The notes beneath the pieces were generated by a model. That model was given only the letters and a program-made list of their open reading frames with translations, did not search any database and was not told the origin of the DNA. Source: Prevotella sp. (GTDB taxonomy: Bacteria > Bacteroidota > Bacteroidia > Bacteroidales > Bacteroidaceae). From it: a stretch of 64,000 bases of DNA. The DNA lies in NCBI GenBank assembly GCA_022511065.1, contig JAFLSG010000003.1, positions 1 to 64,000 on the forward strand, written 5' to 3'. A program made the position numbers and the translations under genes. Positions 16,834 to 25,091 of this stretch are shown in pieces (position 1 is the stretch's first letter; each line of letters opens with the position of its first letter).

Positions 16834-18615
16834 ATGAGAAAAAGCGTCATGACGGCAGCAATATTGCTGCTTGTCACACTATCTGTTATGGGCCAGCAAA
16901 ACAAGACTGTGAAGTTCAAGGTCATCGAGACGAGCGACGTACACGGGCATTTCTTTCCCTATGATTTCATGGAGAAAAGACCCTTGAAAGGTACGCTCGT
17001 GCGCGCGAACACTTACGTGAACCGCCAGCGGGAACAATACGGGAAGGACAACGTGCTGCTCATCGACAACGGCGACATCCTGCAGGGTCAGCCGTGCGTG
17101 TATTGGACCAACTATGTGATGCCGGAGGACGAGAATCTTGCCGCCCGCGTCATCAACTATATGGGTTACGATGCAGAGGCTGTGGGCAACCACGACATTG
17201 AGCCGGGCCACAAGGTGTATGACAAGTGGATTCGCGAGGTGCGCTGCCCGTTGCTCGGGGCTAACATCGTGAAGGCCGGCAGCACCACTGCTTCCGGCGA
17301 GGCAGACAAGGCACACGTTTACGACGGTCTTCAGCCCTACTCCATCCACTATGTCGATGGCGTGAAGATTGCCGTCATCGGCATGCTGACCCCTGCCATC
17401 CCCAACTGGCTCACCGAGAGTACGTGGAAGGGCATCGAGTTCGAGGAGATGGTAGCGTGCGCCAAGAAATGGATGAAGTATCTCAAGGAGGTGGAGAAGC
17501 CTGATTTGATATTCGGTCTCTTCCACAGTGGCTTGGATGGCGGCATCGTTACGCCTGAATATGAGGAGAACGGCACGGCATCCGTAGCGAAGGAAGTGCC
17601 GGGCTTCGACATCATCTTCTTCGGCCACGACCATCAGATACACAATGAGTGGATCACGAACAACGAGGGCGAGCGCGTGCTGGTCATCGACCCCTCTTGC
17701 TGGGCATTGAACGTTGCCGAGGCGGAAATTGAGCTGACCATCGAGGATGGCAAGATTGTCAAGAAAGATATCAAGGGCGAAATCGTCAGCATCCGCGACG
17801 AGCAGGTGGATGAACAGATGGTCAGCCACTTTCAAAAGGACATCGATGCGGTGAATGCATACGTCAATCAGAAGATTGGCGTGTTCGAGTCACCTATCTA
17901 TATGCACGAGAGCTTTTTCGGCAATTCCGCCTTTATCGACCTGATTCACAACCTGCAATTGCAGATAACAGAGGCAGACATCTCGTTCAACGCCCCCCTG
18001 TCGTTTAGCACCGTCATCAAGGCCGGTGAGGTGACACAGGCGGATATGTTCAAGCTGTACCGTTTTGAGAATCTCCTGTTCGTACTTCGCATGACGGGTG
18101 AGGAGGTGCGCAAGCATTTGGAGTACAGCTATGACATGTGGACAAACACGATGAAAAGTCCTGACGACCATGCACTTCTGCTGAATGATGCATCTGCGGA
18201 TGATCAGCAGCGCACGGGTTTCCATAACTACTATTTCAATTTCGACTCCGCGGCAGGTATCGACTACGAGGTGGATCTCACGAAGCCTAACGGCGAGAAA
18301 GTCCACATCCTCCGCCTTTCCAACGGCGAGCCTTTCGATGAAAAGAAGTGGTACAACGTCGTGATGAACAGCTACCGGGCCAACGGCGGCGGCGAGTTGC
18401 TCACGCAGGGCGCAGGCATCCCCAAGGACTCGATTGCAAGCCGCATCATCTTCGAGACCGACCTCGACCAGCGTCATTACCTGACCGAAGAGATCAAGCG
18501 CATGGGCAGCATCAATCCCCAACCTAACGCCAACTGGAAATTCGTGCCGGAGGAATGGGTGAAGCCAGCCTTGGAGCGCGACAGGCAACTGCTTTTCCGC
18601 AAGAGAAGGCCTTGA
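16834..18615 (+). CDS. Periplasmic 5'-nucleotidase / metallophosphatase (UshA-like)
   Basis: The 593-residue protein has a signal peptide (cleavage near VMG, leaving Gln), a metallophosphatase domain (about 29-290: ETSDVHGHFFPYDF, DNGDILQGQP, GNHDIEPGH, FGLFHSGLDGG, FFGHDHQIH) and a 5'-nucleotidase C-terminal domain (about 350-540, ending in NSYRANGGGELLTQG). It would hydrolyse nucleotides, cyclic nucleotides or other phosphoesters outside the cytoplasm to salvage nucleosides and phosphate. The next gene, one base downstream, is nudC, so nucleotide salvage or housecleaning is a likely theme. Confidence 0.9.
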   Translation: MRKSVMTAAILLLVTLSVMGQQNKTVKFKVIETSDVHGHFFPYDFMEKRPLKGTLVRANTYVNRQREQYGKDNVLLIDNGDILQGQPCVYWTNYVMPEDENLAARVINYMGYDAEAVGNHDIEPGHKVYDKWIREVRCPLLGANIVKAGSTTASGEADKAHVYDGLQPYSIHYVDGVKIAVIGMLTPAIPNWLTESTWKGIEFEEMVACAKKWMKYLKEVEKPDLIFGLFHSGLDGGIVTPEYEENGTASVAKEVPGFDIIFFGHDHQIHNEWITNNEGERVLVIDPSCWALNVAEAEIELTIEDGKIVKKDIKGEIVSIRDEQVDEQMVSHFQKDIDAVNAYVNQKIGVFESPIYMHESFFGNSAFIDLIHNLQLQITEADISFNAPLSFSTVIKAGEVTQADMFKLYRFENLLFVLRMTGEEVRKHLEYSYDMWTNTMKSPDDHALLLNDASADDQQRTGFHNYYFNFDSAAGIDYEVDLTKPNGEKVHILRLSNGEPFDEKKWYNVVMNSYRANGGGELLTQGAGIPKDSIASRIIFETDLDQRHYLTEEIKRMGSINPQPNANWKFVPEEWVKPALERDRQLLFRKRRP

Positions 18616-18616
18616 C

Positions 18617-19396
18617 ATGCCATCCACACGAAAGTATTATTTCGTCTTCTGCAAGGAAGACCTGCTGCTTGAGAAGACCGCTGACGGCGGCTATACCATC
18701 CCCTGCGGCGAGCATCCTCCCACGGAAGTCAAACCGTGGACACACGTGATGAACGTGGCACCTGCGGATGACGGAACAGAGGTAAGGACTTACCGCATAG
18801 ATGCGCCCGTCACCGACAACGCCCGCTACGAGATGTGCGGCCTTCGGCAGACCTACTACAAGCTGCCGCATTCCCTCTATCTGAAGGCGGGCAAGTGTCA
18901 GGAATTGCTTTACTGGGATCAGAACACAAAGTTTTGCGGCGTGTGCGGCGCGCCGATGCGCATGGACACCGACATCTCCAAGAAATGCACGGAGTGCGGC
19001 AAGGAGGTGTGGCCGCAGCTTGCCATCGCTATCATCGTGCTTATCCACAAGGGCGACGAGGTGCTGTTGGTAAGAGGCAGAAACTTCCGCTCTGACTTCT
19101 ACGGATTGGTGGCAGGCTTCGTAGAGACGGGCGAGACCTTAGAGGAGGCAGTAACCCGTGAGGTGGCGGAAGAGACGGGCATCACCGTGACTAACATCCA
19201 CTATTTCGGCAGTCAGCCGTGGCCCTACCCTTGCGGCCTGATGGTAGGCTTCAATGCCGACTACGTCAGCGGCGAGATTCACCTGCAAAAGAGCGAGATT
19301 GTCAAAGGCGGCTGGTTCCGCAAGGACAGTCTTCCCACCATTCCCGAAAAACTTTCCATCGCGCGGATGCTGTTGGACGATTGGCTCAACGGCTGA
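18617..19396 (+). CDS. nudC: NAD(+)/NADH diphosphatase (Nudix)
   Basis: The 259-residue protein has the NudC layout: a variable N-terminal domain, a zinc ribbon (CGVCGAP at about 113, then CTECG), a Nudix box GFVETGETLEEAVTREVAEETG fitting Gx5Ex7REUxEExGU, and the diagnostic SQPWPYPCGLM after it. It splits NAD(H) to NMN(H) and AMP and can remove NAD caps from RNA in the family. One base separates it from the 5'-nucleotidase stop, so the two are one operon. Followed by a repeat island. Confidence 0.92.
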   Translation: MPSTRKYYFVFCKEDLLLEKTADGGYTIPCGEHPPTEVKPWTHVMNVAPADDGTEVRTYRIDAPVTDNARYEMCGLRQTYYKLPHSLYLKAGKCQELLYWDQNTKFCGVCGAPMRMDTDISKKCTECGKEVWPQLAIAIIVLIHKGDEVLLVRGRNFRSDFYGLVAGFVETGETLEEAVTREVAEETGITVTNIHYFGSQPWPYPCGLMVGFNADYVSGEIHLQKSEIVKGGWFRKDSLPTIPEKLSIARMLLDDWLNG

Positions 19397-19405
19397 CCTC
19401 CCCAT

Positions 19406-19515
19406 CGTTTGAAGCCTCCTTTCACCTCGTTTGGAGGCTGTTTTCGACCCGTTTGGAGGCTCCTTTCACATCGTTCGCAGCCTCCTTTCATTCCGCATTC
19501 AACCTCCATTCTCCA
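19406..19515. repeat. 22-bp tandem repeat island, five units
   Basis: Five consecutive units of exactly 22 bp start at 19406, 19428, 19450, 19472 and 19494. The consensus begins CGTTTGGAGGCT and has TTTC near positions 15-18; the last unit is the most degenerate. The array starts 10 bases after the nudC stop. A similar array lies at 54216-54325. The 310 bases between 19396 and 19707 contain no gene, only this array and the following palindrome. Confidence 0.85.
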
Positions 19516-19517
19516 GA

Positions 19518-19628
19518 AGTGTGACGGAGTGACGGAAGAAAATCAACTTTCTTATATAAATGTATTAAAGTAGGAGATTAATACATATATATATAAAGTC
19601 CGTATATCTTCCGTCACTCCGTCACACT
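19518..19628. repeat. 111-bp palindromic element with perfect 22-bp arms
   Basis: The left arm 19518-19539 (AGTGTGACGGAGTGACGG and four more bases) is the exact reverse complement of 19607-19628. The AT-rich middle also contains an imperfect inverted repeat (TATATAAATGTATTA against TAATACATATATATA). The arms themselves contain a direct repeat of GTGACGGA. It could be a miniature mobile element, or a long RNA hairpin between the convergent nudC and lipoprotein genes. Confidence 0.75.
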
Positions 19629-19706
19629 TTTCCTTTTCGGATATCTCTGCCGCCCGTGCGGACTCCGAGTGGGACAGCTATTCTATCAGTGTCGGTAGAA
19701 TACAAA

Positions 19707-20504
19707 TCAGTATTCCACCAACTTCATATTCACCTGTCCTTCATAGGAAATCAGCGTTTCCACCAAATAGCAGCTTGCACCGTCGGGTATGCAAAGCGTG
19801 GCGATGAAGTGCAGACCTGCGGCATCAACCTTGTCAAACTCCATATTGCCGAGAACAGCCCCTTCAAGGAAACCCTTGGGGACATACTTCTCATACATCT
19901 GCTTGCGGAAATCACTGGAATACAACTTCTTGGCACCATTGAACACGCTGACGTGCATAATGTTGTCGTAATACACGTTTTCCACCTCCATGCCGTTGTC
20001 GGTATAAGAGCGCTTGGTGACTTTGTACTTGGTGGGATTGATGGCGATGTACCAATGGTAGCGCTCACCTCCGAACATCACGACGGAATCCGTCTTTACC
20101 TGATGCGTGTAGGTAAGCACTTTCGGCATATCACGCACAAACGTCACGGAATCGGCAGATTCCTCGCTCTTCACCAACTTTACCACATCACCATTATGAT
20201 TGGTAAACCAGAAAAGATGCGCCGTCTGCTTCACGATGCCGTACTTAGCACCAGAACCTAACACGAGCGAGTCGCCAATGATTCTGAAATAGGCGGGGAC
20301 ACTTGTGGAGTCGGGGTAATAGATGGAATCGCCTTCGGCATGAAACGAGATTTCTTCGCTCTCCTCATCCAACCACGTACCCTGAAGCAAAGCCTTCGCC
20401 TGCTTGCTCTCCTCTGCACCAGCAAGTCCCGTCTCTTTCTGACGGCTACACCCCGCCAGAAGAACTGCCATCGCCAACAATACTATCGTAGAAAGTCTGT
20501 TCAT
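19707..20504 (-). CDS. Lipoprotein of unknown function (DUF4738-like)
   Basis: The 265-residue protein starts MNRLSTIVLLAMAVLLAGC, a clear lipoprotein signal with lipobox LAGC, so it is anchored in the periplasm or outer membrane. The rest is beta-rich without known catalytic motifs; it resembles the Bacteroidetes family I recall as DUF4738. An upstream in-frame TTG (20516) exists, but the ATG at 20502-20504 is preferred because it overlaps the stop of the upstream UDP-glucose dehydrogenase gene as ATGA and gives a proper signal peptide. Last gene of a minus-strand operon after rfbC and the dehydrogenase. Confidence 0.75.
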   Translation of the reverse strand: MNRLSTIVLLAMAVLLAGCSRQKETGLAGAEESKQAKALLQGTWLDEESEEISFHAEGDSIYYPDSTSVPAYFRIIGDSLVLGSGAKYGIVKQTAHLFWFTNHNGDVVKLVKSEESADSVTFVRDMPKVLTYTHQVKTDSVVMFGGERYHWYIAINPTKYKVTKRSYTDNGMEVENVYYDNIMHVSVFNGAKKLYSSDFRKQMYEKYVPKGFLEGAVLGNMEFDKVDAAGLHFIATLCIPDGASCYLVETLISYEGQVNMKLVEY

Positions 20505-21820
20505 TTTCCTATGCAATGATACTCGAACCCACTCTCGTTAAGTTCCTCAGTATCAAATATATTACGTCCGTCAATGACAAGCGCGCGCTTCATCGCCTTC
20601 TTGATGACACCCCAACCCGGCAAACGGAACTCTTTCCACTCCGTCAGCAAGAGCAAGGCATCAGCATCAAGCACGGCATCATACATATCGCGGCAATATG
20701 TCACTTTCTCCCCAATACGGCGCTTACACTCGTTCATGGCAATCGGGTCATAAACACGAACAACGCAACCCGCAGCAAGTAGTTTCTCAATCATCACGAG
20801 TGCAGTCGATTCACGCATGTCATCCGTCTCGGGCTTGAACGAAAGTCCCCACATGGCGATGGTCTTGCCTTTCAGCGCATCCTCACCAGCGTATGCCTTG
20901 ACGAGCTTCTCATAAAGTACGCTCTTCTGCCTTTCATTCACGCGCTCTACTGCCTTGAGCACTTCCATAGAATACCCATTCTGATCAGCCGTTTTGATGA
21001 GTGCCTTCACATCCTTGGGGAAACAACTGCCACCATAGCCGCAACCGGCATAGAGGAACTTGCGCCCGATGCGCGTATCAGAGCCTATGCCCGCACGCAC
21101 CATATTTACATCTGCCCCTACCCGCTCGCACAGATTGGCAATGTCGTTCATGAACGAGATACGGGTGGCGAGCATGGAGTTAGCGGCATATTTGGTCATT
21201 TCCGCAGAGGGTATATCCATGAAGATGACACGGAAGTTATTCAGCAGGAAAGGCTTGTAGAGTTTGGTCAGCACTTTCTTTGCATGCTCACTCTCCACAC
21301 CAACCACCACACGGTCGGGCGACATGAAGTCCTTGATGGCATTACCCTCCTTGAGGAACTCAGGATTACTTGCCACATCAAACTCAATATCCACGCCGCG
21401 TGCAGCCAAGGCATCCTCGATGGTCTTGCGCACCTTCTTTGCCGTGCCTACGGGAACGGTGGATTTGGTGACAACCACCACATATTTCTTCAGATTCTCA
21501 CCGATGGTCTTCGCCACCTGAAGCACATATTTCAAGTCAGCACTTCCGTCTTCATCGGGCGGTGTGCCCACGGCGGAAAAGACGATTTCCACGTCGTCAA
21601 GAACCGAAGCAAGGTCGGTGGTGAACTTCAATCGACCGGCAGCCACATTCTTTTTCACCAACTCATCCAATCCCGGCTCATAGATGGGGATTTCCCCATT
21701 CTTCAGCCGCTCTATCTTCGAGGCATCAACATCCACGCACGTTACGTTCGCACCCGTGTCGGCAAAACAAGTTCCCGACACCAAACCGACATATCCGGTT
21801 CCTACAATCGCGATATTCAT
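20501..21820 (-). CDS. ugd: UDP-glucose 6-dehydrogenase
   Basis: The 439-residue NAD-dependent enzyme oxidises UDP-glucose to UDP-glucuronate in the cytoplasm for surface polysaccharides. N-terminal Rossmann motif VGTGYVGLVSGTCFAD, middle domain with ASNPEFLKEGNAI, catalytic cysteine in AGCGYGGSCFPKDV (about 260-270), and C-terminal domain with SFKPETDDMRES. Some relatives oxidise other UDP-sugars. It lies 20 bases downstream of rfbC on the same strand, so the operon feeds nucleotide-sugar precursors to capsule, O-antigen or exopolysaccharide. Confidence 0.93.
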   Translation of the reverse strand: MNIAIVGTGYVGLVSGTCFADTGANVTCVDVDASKIERLKNGEIPIYEPGLDELVKKNVAAGRLKFTTDLASVLDDVEIVFSAVGTPPDEDGSADLKYVLQVAKTIGENLKKYVVVVTKSTVPVGTAKKVRKTIEDALAARGVDIEFDVASNPEFLKEGNAIKDFMSPDRVVVGVESEHAKKVLTKLYKPFLLNNFRVIFMDIPSAEMTKYAANSMLATRISFMNDIANLCERVGADVNMVRAGIGSDTRIGRKFLYAGCGYGGSCFPKDVKALIKTADQNGYSMEVLKAVERVNERQKSVLYEKLVKAYAGEDALKGKTIAMWGLSFKPETDDMRESTALVMIEKLLAAGCVVRVYDPIAMNECKRRIGEKVTYCRDMYDAVLDADALLLLTEWKEFRLPGWGVIKKAMKRALVIDGRNIFDTEELNESGFEYHCIGK

Positions 21821-21840
21821 TATCTAAATATTACAAGTTG

Positions 21841-22389
21841 TTAATCAAACACTTCCGCATCTTTTAAGAAGGGTTGCTTCAAGTCCTTTTCACTGGTGGA
21901 AACATCCTTCGGATCAATAGGCCATTCAATCGCCAAATCAGGGTCGTTCCACCGAATACCCGCATCACACTGGGGGGCATATACATTATCCACCTTATAT
22001 GTGAATATAGCCTCATCGCTCAATACGAGAAAACCATGCGCAAAGCCGCGGGGAATGAAGAACTGACGCTTGTTATCCTCGCTCAGCTCCACCATGACAT
22101 GCTTGCCAAACGTGGGGCTTGACTTCCGGATATCCACCGCCACATCGAGCACCTTTCCCTTAATCACGCGCACAAGTTTGGCTTGGGCAGCATCGCCCTT
22201 CTGATAATGAAGGCCACGAAGCACGCCATAGGAAGACTTCGACTCATTGTCTTGAATGAACTCCACCTTGCCTACATGCTCATTGAATTCCGCTTGTTTC
22301 CAAGCCTCCATGAAATAGCCCCTTGCATCATTAAACACTTTCGGCTCAATGATGTAAACGCCCTCAATGTCTGTTTTGATATATTCCAT
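21841..22389 (-). CDS. rfbC: dTDP-4-dehydrorhamnose 3,5-epimerase
   Basis: The 182-residue cupin-fold enzyme of the dTDP-L-rhamnose pathway matches in length and motifs: DARGYFMEAWK, FIQDNESKSSYGVLRGLHYQ, VIKGKVLDVAVDIRKSSPTFG, FIPRGFAHGFLVLSD and IRWNDPDLAIEWP. The catalytic His is in GLHYQ. rfbA, rfbB and rfbD are not adjacent. First gene of the operon rfbC-ugd-lipoprotein. Its start at 22389 is 40 bases downstream of a TACCTTTG box (22430-22437). Confidence 0.95.
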   Translation of the reverse strand: MEYIKTDIEGVYIIEPKVFNDARGYFMEAWKQAEFNEHVGKVEFIQDNESKSSYGVLRGLHYQKGDAAQAKLVRVIKGKVLDVAVDIRKSSPTFGKHVMVELSEDNKRQFFIPRGFAHGFLVLSDEAIFTYKVDNVYAPQCDAGIRWNDPDLAIEWPIDPKDVSTSEKDLKQPFLKDAEVFD

Positions 22390-22429
22390 AAGGTTTCTAC
22401 GTATTCCGTCGTTCTTAAAACTTCGGGTG

Positions 22430-22437
22430 CAAAGGTA
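22430..22437 (-). promoter_or_regulatory. -7 box TACCTTTG for the rfbC operon
   Basis: Minus-strand exact TAnnTTTG match in the divergent gap between rfbC and the HU-CCDC81 gene. Confidence 0.75.
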
Positions 22438-22502
22438 ATGTAAAAAAACGACACAGCGCCAATTTTAAGTTTCTTTTATTTGTGTATGTCACAAAAAAGC
22501 CG

Positions 22503-22510
22503 TAATTTTG
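22503..22510 (+). promoter_or_regulatory. -7 box TAATTTTG for the HU-CCDC81/SPOR gene, leaderless
   Basis: Exact TAnnTTTG match ending 4 bases before the GTG start at 22515, so transcription should begin at or within a base or two of the start codon. Confidence 0.7.
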
Positions 22511-22514
22511 CGGC

Positions 22515-23642
22515 GTGATTGAATTAAACAGGCATATAGAAATACTTTTGCTGAGCAATGATTGTGTCATCGTTCCCGGACTTGGCGGTTTCATGACGCA
22601 TCATGCCGACGCATGGTACGATGACGGCAGTCGGCAGTTCCTTCCGCCCCTGCGCACGCTTGGCTTCAATCCCCAGCTGAAAATCAACGATTCCCTGCTT
22701 GCCTTGTCGTATGTGGAGGCTTACGATATCAGCTATCCCGAGGCACTCCGCAGGATAGAGGATGAGGTCAATGAGTTGCGTCAGCATTTAGAGACTGAGG
22801 GCTTCTATGAACTGAACGACATCGGCACGTTGTCGCTCAACGAGGATGGCAATTGTGTGTTCACTCCTTGCGAGGCTGGTATTCTCACCCCAAGTCTTTA
22901 CGCGCTCGATGCCTTTGAGATAGAACGCTTGCAAGAAACGGTTGTCCCCAAGCCTATTATAGAGATTCCTGTGGCAGCCGAAGAGGAGGCAAAAGAGCCT
23001 GTTGCTCCGAAGCAGGAAGAAGTTGCCAAGGTTATCGAAATAGATTCTGCCCCCGCGGAAGAGGTCGAGGAGGAAGAAGAGGAGAAGTTCGTCAAAATCA
23101 AGTTCTCGTGGATTCGGAACACGGCTGCCATCGCTGCCGTATTCCTTGCCGTCTTCCTGATAGCCATACCCAGCGGAGAAAGAGAGCGAATGACCAGAAC
23201 CATCAGCAATTTCCCCAACACGCTGTTTTTCGGCATGATGTCAAAAGACACCAACACGAATGTCATCGACATCAAGAAGAGTAACGTAACCAGCCATGTT
23301 AAGGAAATAAAAAGCAATGTTACGGAAATAACCAGCCATGTTATGGACACAACCAGCCATGTTACGCCCACCCCATCGCAACCCCTTGCTTCCGCAGAAG
23401 GAGATGGAGAGCCAACAGGCTACTGCATCGTTCTGGCAAGTTGCGTATCGCAGAAGAATGCAGATGCTTTCGTGGCGGATTTGCGCGAAAAAGGCTATGA
23501 AAATGTGCGGGTGTATATCCGCAACAAGATAACTCGCGTGGTGTATGGCCGTTTTGACACGCAGAACGAGGCATATAACGAACTGAGAAAGATTCACCGC
23601 AACCGACGCCTTGAAGAAGCGTGGGTGTATAAGTTCAACTGA
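22515..23642 (+). CDS. HU-CCDC81 and SPOR domain cell-division-type protein
   Basis: The 375-residue protein starts with an HU-like CCDC81 domain (MIELNRHIEILLLSNDCVIVPGLGGF pattern, about 1-125). Then come an acidic linker (EEVEEEEEEK), one membrane helix (about 197-215), a Thr/Ser-rich periplasmic linker with four 7-residue repeats of TSHVxxx type, and a C-terminal SPOR domain (about 295-375) that would bind denuded peptidoglycan. It probably sits at the division septum. The start is GTG at 22515, supported by the conserved N-terminus. The next gene, two bases downstream, is an FHA protein. Confidence 0.85.
   Translation: MIELNRHIEILLLSNDCVIVPGLGGFMTHHADAWYDDGSRQFLPPLRTLGFNPQLKINDSLLALSYVEAYDISYPEALRRIEDEVNELRQHLETEGFYELNDIGTLSLNEDGNCVFTPCEAGILTPSLYALDAFEIERLQETVVPKPIIEIPVAAEEEAKEPVAPKQEEVAKVIEIDSAPAEEVEEEEEEKFVKIKFSWIRNTAAIAAVFLAVFLIAIPSGERERMTRTISNFPNTLFFGMMSKDTNTNVIDIKKSNVTSHVKEIKSNVTEITSHVMDTTSHVTPTPSQPLASAEGDGEPTGYCIVLASCVSQKNADAFVADLREKGYENVRVYIRNKITRVVYGRFDTQNEAYNELRKIHRNRRLEEAWVYKFN
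23288..23371 (+). repeat. In-frame 21-bp tandem repeat inside the SPOR protein gene
   Basis: Four units of exactly 21 bp start at 23288, 23309, 23330 and 23351. Three begin AACCAGCCATGTTA and the second is more divergent. They encode heptapeptides TSHVKEI, KSNVTEI, TSHVMDT and TSHVTPT in the linker between the membrane helix and the SPOR domain. Copy number could change without a frameshift. Confidence 0.85.
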
Positions 23643-23644
23643 CC

Positions 23645-24178
23645 ATGAAGCGAGTACGTTGCCCGAAATGTGATTACTACATCACTTTTGACGAAACCCA
23701 GTATGCGGAAGGGCAGTCATTGGTGTTCAAGTGTCCCGAGTGCGGAAAAGAGTTCGGAATCCGTATCGGTGTCTCAAAGTTGCGCGAGCGGCAGAAGGAC
23801 GAAAATCCTGACGAGATGGCCAATGAGGAGGGATGCGGCTCAATCGTCGTGATTGAGAACGTGTTCCACTTCAAGCAGGTACTTCCCCTCAAGATGGGCG
23901 ACAACGTGATTGGCCGCTATCAAAAGGGAAACCGCGCGAACACCGCCTTTGAGACCGTGGACCCCAGCGTGGATCTGAACCACTGCACGATAACCGTCTC
24001 CAAGGACAAGAAGGGAAGAATCAGATATACACTCAAGGATAATAACAGCAATACGGGTACTTTCGTGGACAATGTGGAGCTTACGCCCCGTGAGCGCCGC
24101 GTCATTGAAGACGGGACCCTGTTTACAATCGGTGCAACCAGCATCATCTTGCGGGGAGCCGATGATGAAGAACAATAA
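23645..24178 (+). CDS. Zinc-ribbon and FHA domain protein
   Basis: The 177-residue protein begins with a zinc ribbon (CPKCDYYITF at about 5, CPECGKEF at about 30) and ends with an FHA domain (about 80-165: NVIGRYQKGN, VDPSVDLNHCTI, LKDNNSNTGTFVDNVEL), a phosphothreonine-binding fold. No membrane segment, so it is probably cytoplasmic. FHA proteins usually read Ser/Thr kinase signalling, but no active kinase gene is adjacent. Two bases downstream of the SPOR protein, so likely co-transcribed. Confidence 0.87.
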   Translation: MKRVRCPKCDYYITFDETQYAEGQSLVFKCPECGKEFGIRIGVSKLRERQKDENPDEMANEEGCGSIVVIENVFHFKQVLPLKMGDNVIGRYQKGNRANTAFETVDPSVDLNHCTITVSKDKKGRIRYTLKDNNSNTGTFVDNVELTPRERRVIEDGTLFTIGATSIILRGADDEEQ

Positions 24179-24219
24179 GGATTTGCACGCTGAGCATTCG
24201 GCGGCATAACAGATAACAG

Positions 24220-25083
24220 ATGGAAACAACAGCAGTTTTGCTTCTGCATTGTCCTGATCAGCAGGGCATCATCACGGAAGTGACCAAGTTTATCACGGAT
24301 AACCAAGGCAACATCGTTTACCTCGACCAATATGTGGACAAGGTAGATGGGATGTTTTTCATGCGAATTGAATGGGAACTCGAAGGGTTCTTGATTCCAA
24401 GGGAGAAAATCTCCGAATATATCAGCACGCTCTATGCCCAGCGCTATCAGATGGAGTTCAACCTCTATTTCAGCGACCAGCGTCCGCGTATGGCAATCTT
24501 CGTTTCCAAGATGAGCCATTGTCTCTATGATTTGCTTGCACGTTGGAAGGCAGGGGAATATGCCTGCGACATTCCGTGCATCGTAAGCAACCATGAAGAC
24601 TTACGCTATGTGGCAGAGCAATTTGGTATTCCCTATTATGTGTGGAGCATCAATAAAGACCACTCGAACAAGGCGGAAGTGGAAGCAGCAGAGCTTGAAC
24701 TGCTGAAGAAGGAGAGAGTGACATTCATAGTCCTTGCGCGCTATATGCAGATTATTTCTGACGACATGATTGCCTGCTATCCGAATAAGATTATTAATAT
24801 CCATCACTCATTCCTCCCTGCCTTCATCGGTGCCAAGCCTTATCATCAGGCATACAAGCGGGGTGTGAAGATTATCGGAGCGACAAGCCATTACGTGACG
24901 GCAGAATTGGATGCAGGGCCGATTATTGAACAGGATGTTACGCGCATTACGCACAAGGACACGCCAGAGAGTCTTGTGCTGAAAGGCAAGGACTTGGAGA
25001 AGATTGTGCTTTCCCATGCCGTGAGCAAGCATATTCAGCGCAAGATTCTCACTTACAAGAACAAGACCGTCATCTTCTCATAA
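24220..25083 (+). CDS. purU: Formyltetrahydrofolate deformylase
   Basis: The 287-residue protein has an N-terminal ACT domain (about 5-80, LLHCPDQQGIITEVTKFI) and a C-terminal formyl-transferase-like hydrolase domain (about 88-287) with LARYMQIIS, the catalytic NIHHSFLPAFIGAKPYHQA segment (Asn and His) and GATSHYVTAELDAGPIIEQ with the catalytic Asp. It releases formate from 10-formyl-THF, supplying formate and balancing one-carbon units. It opens a run with his genes 8 bases downstream, a link that fits the shared purine/histidine one-carbon economy. Confidence 0.94.
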   Translation: METTAVLLLHCPDQQGIITEVTKFITDNQGNIVYLDQYVDKVDGMFFMRIEWELEGFLIPREKISEYISTLYAQRYQMEFNLYFSDQRPRMAIFVSKMSHCLYDLLARWKAGEYACDIPCIVSNHEDLRYVAEQFGIPYYVWSINKDHSNKAEVEAAELELLKKERVTFIVLARYMQIISDDMIACYPNKIINIHHSFLPAFIGAKPYHQAYKRGVKIIGATSHYVTAELDAGPIIEQDVTRITHKDTPESLVLKGKDLEKIVLSHAVSKHIQRKILTYKNKTVIFS

Positions 25084-25091
25084 GTAACGCC

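Noticed and set aside
19406..19515. CRISPR-like array
   Set aside because: The 22-bp units are directly adjacent, with no unique spacers of 30 bp or so and no cas genes in the window.
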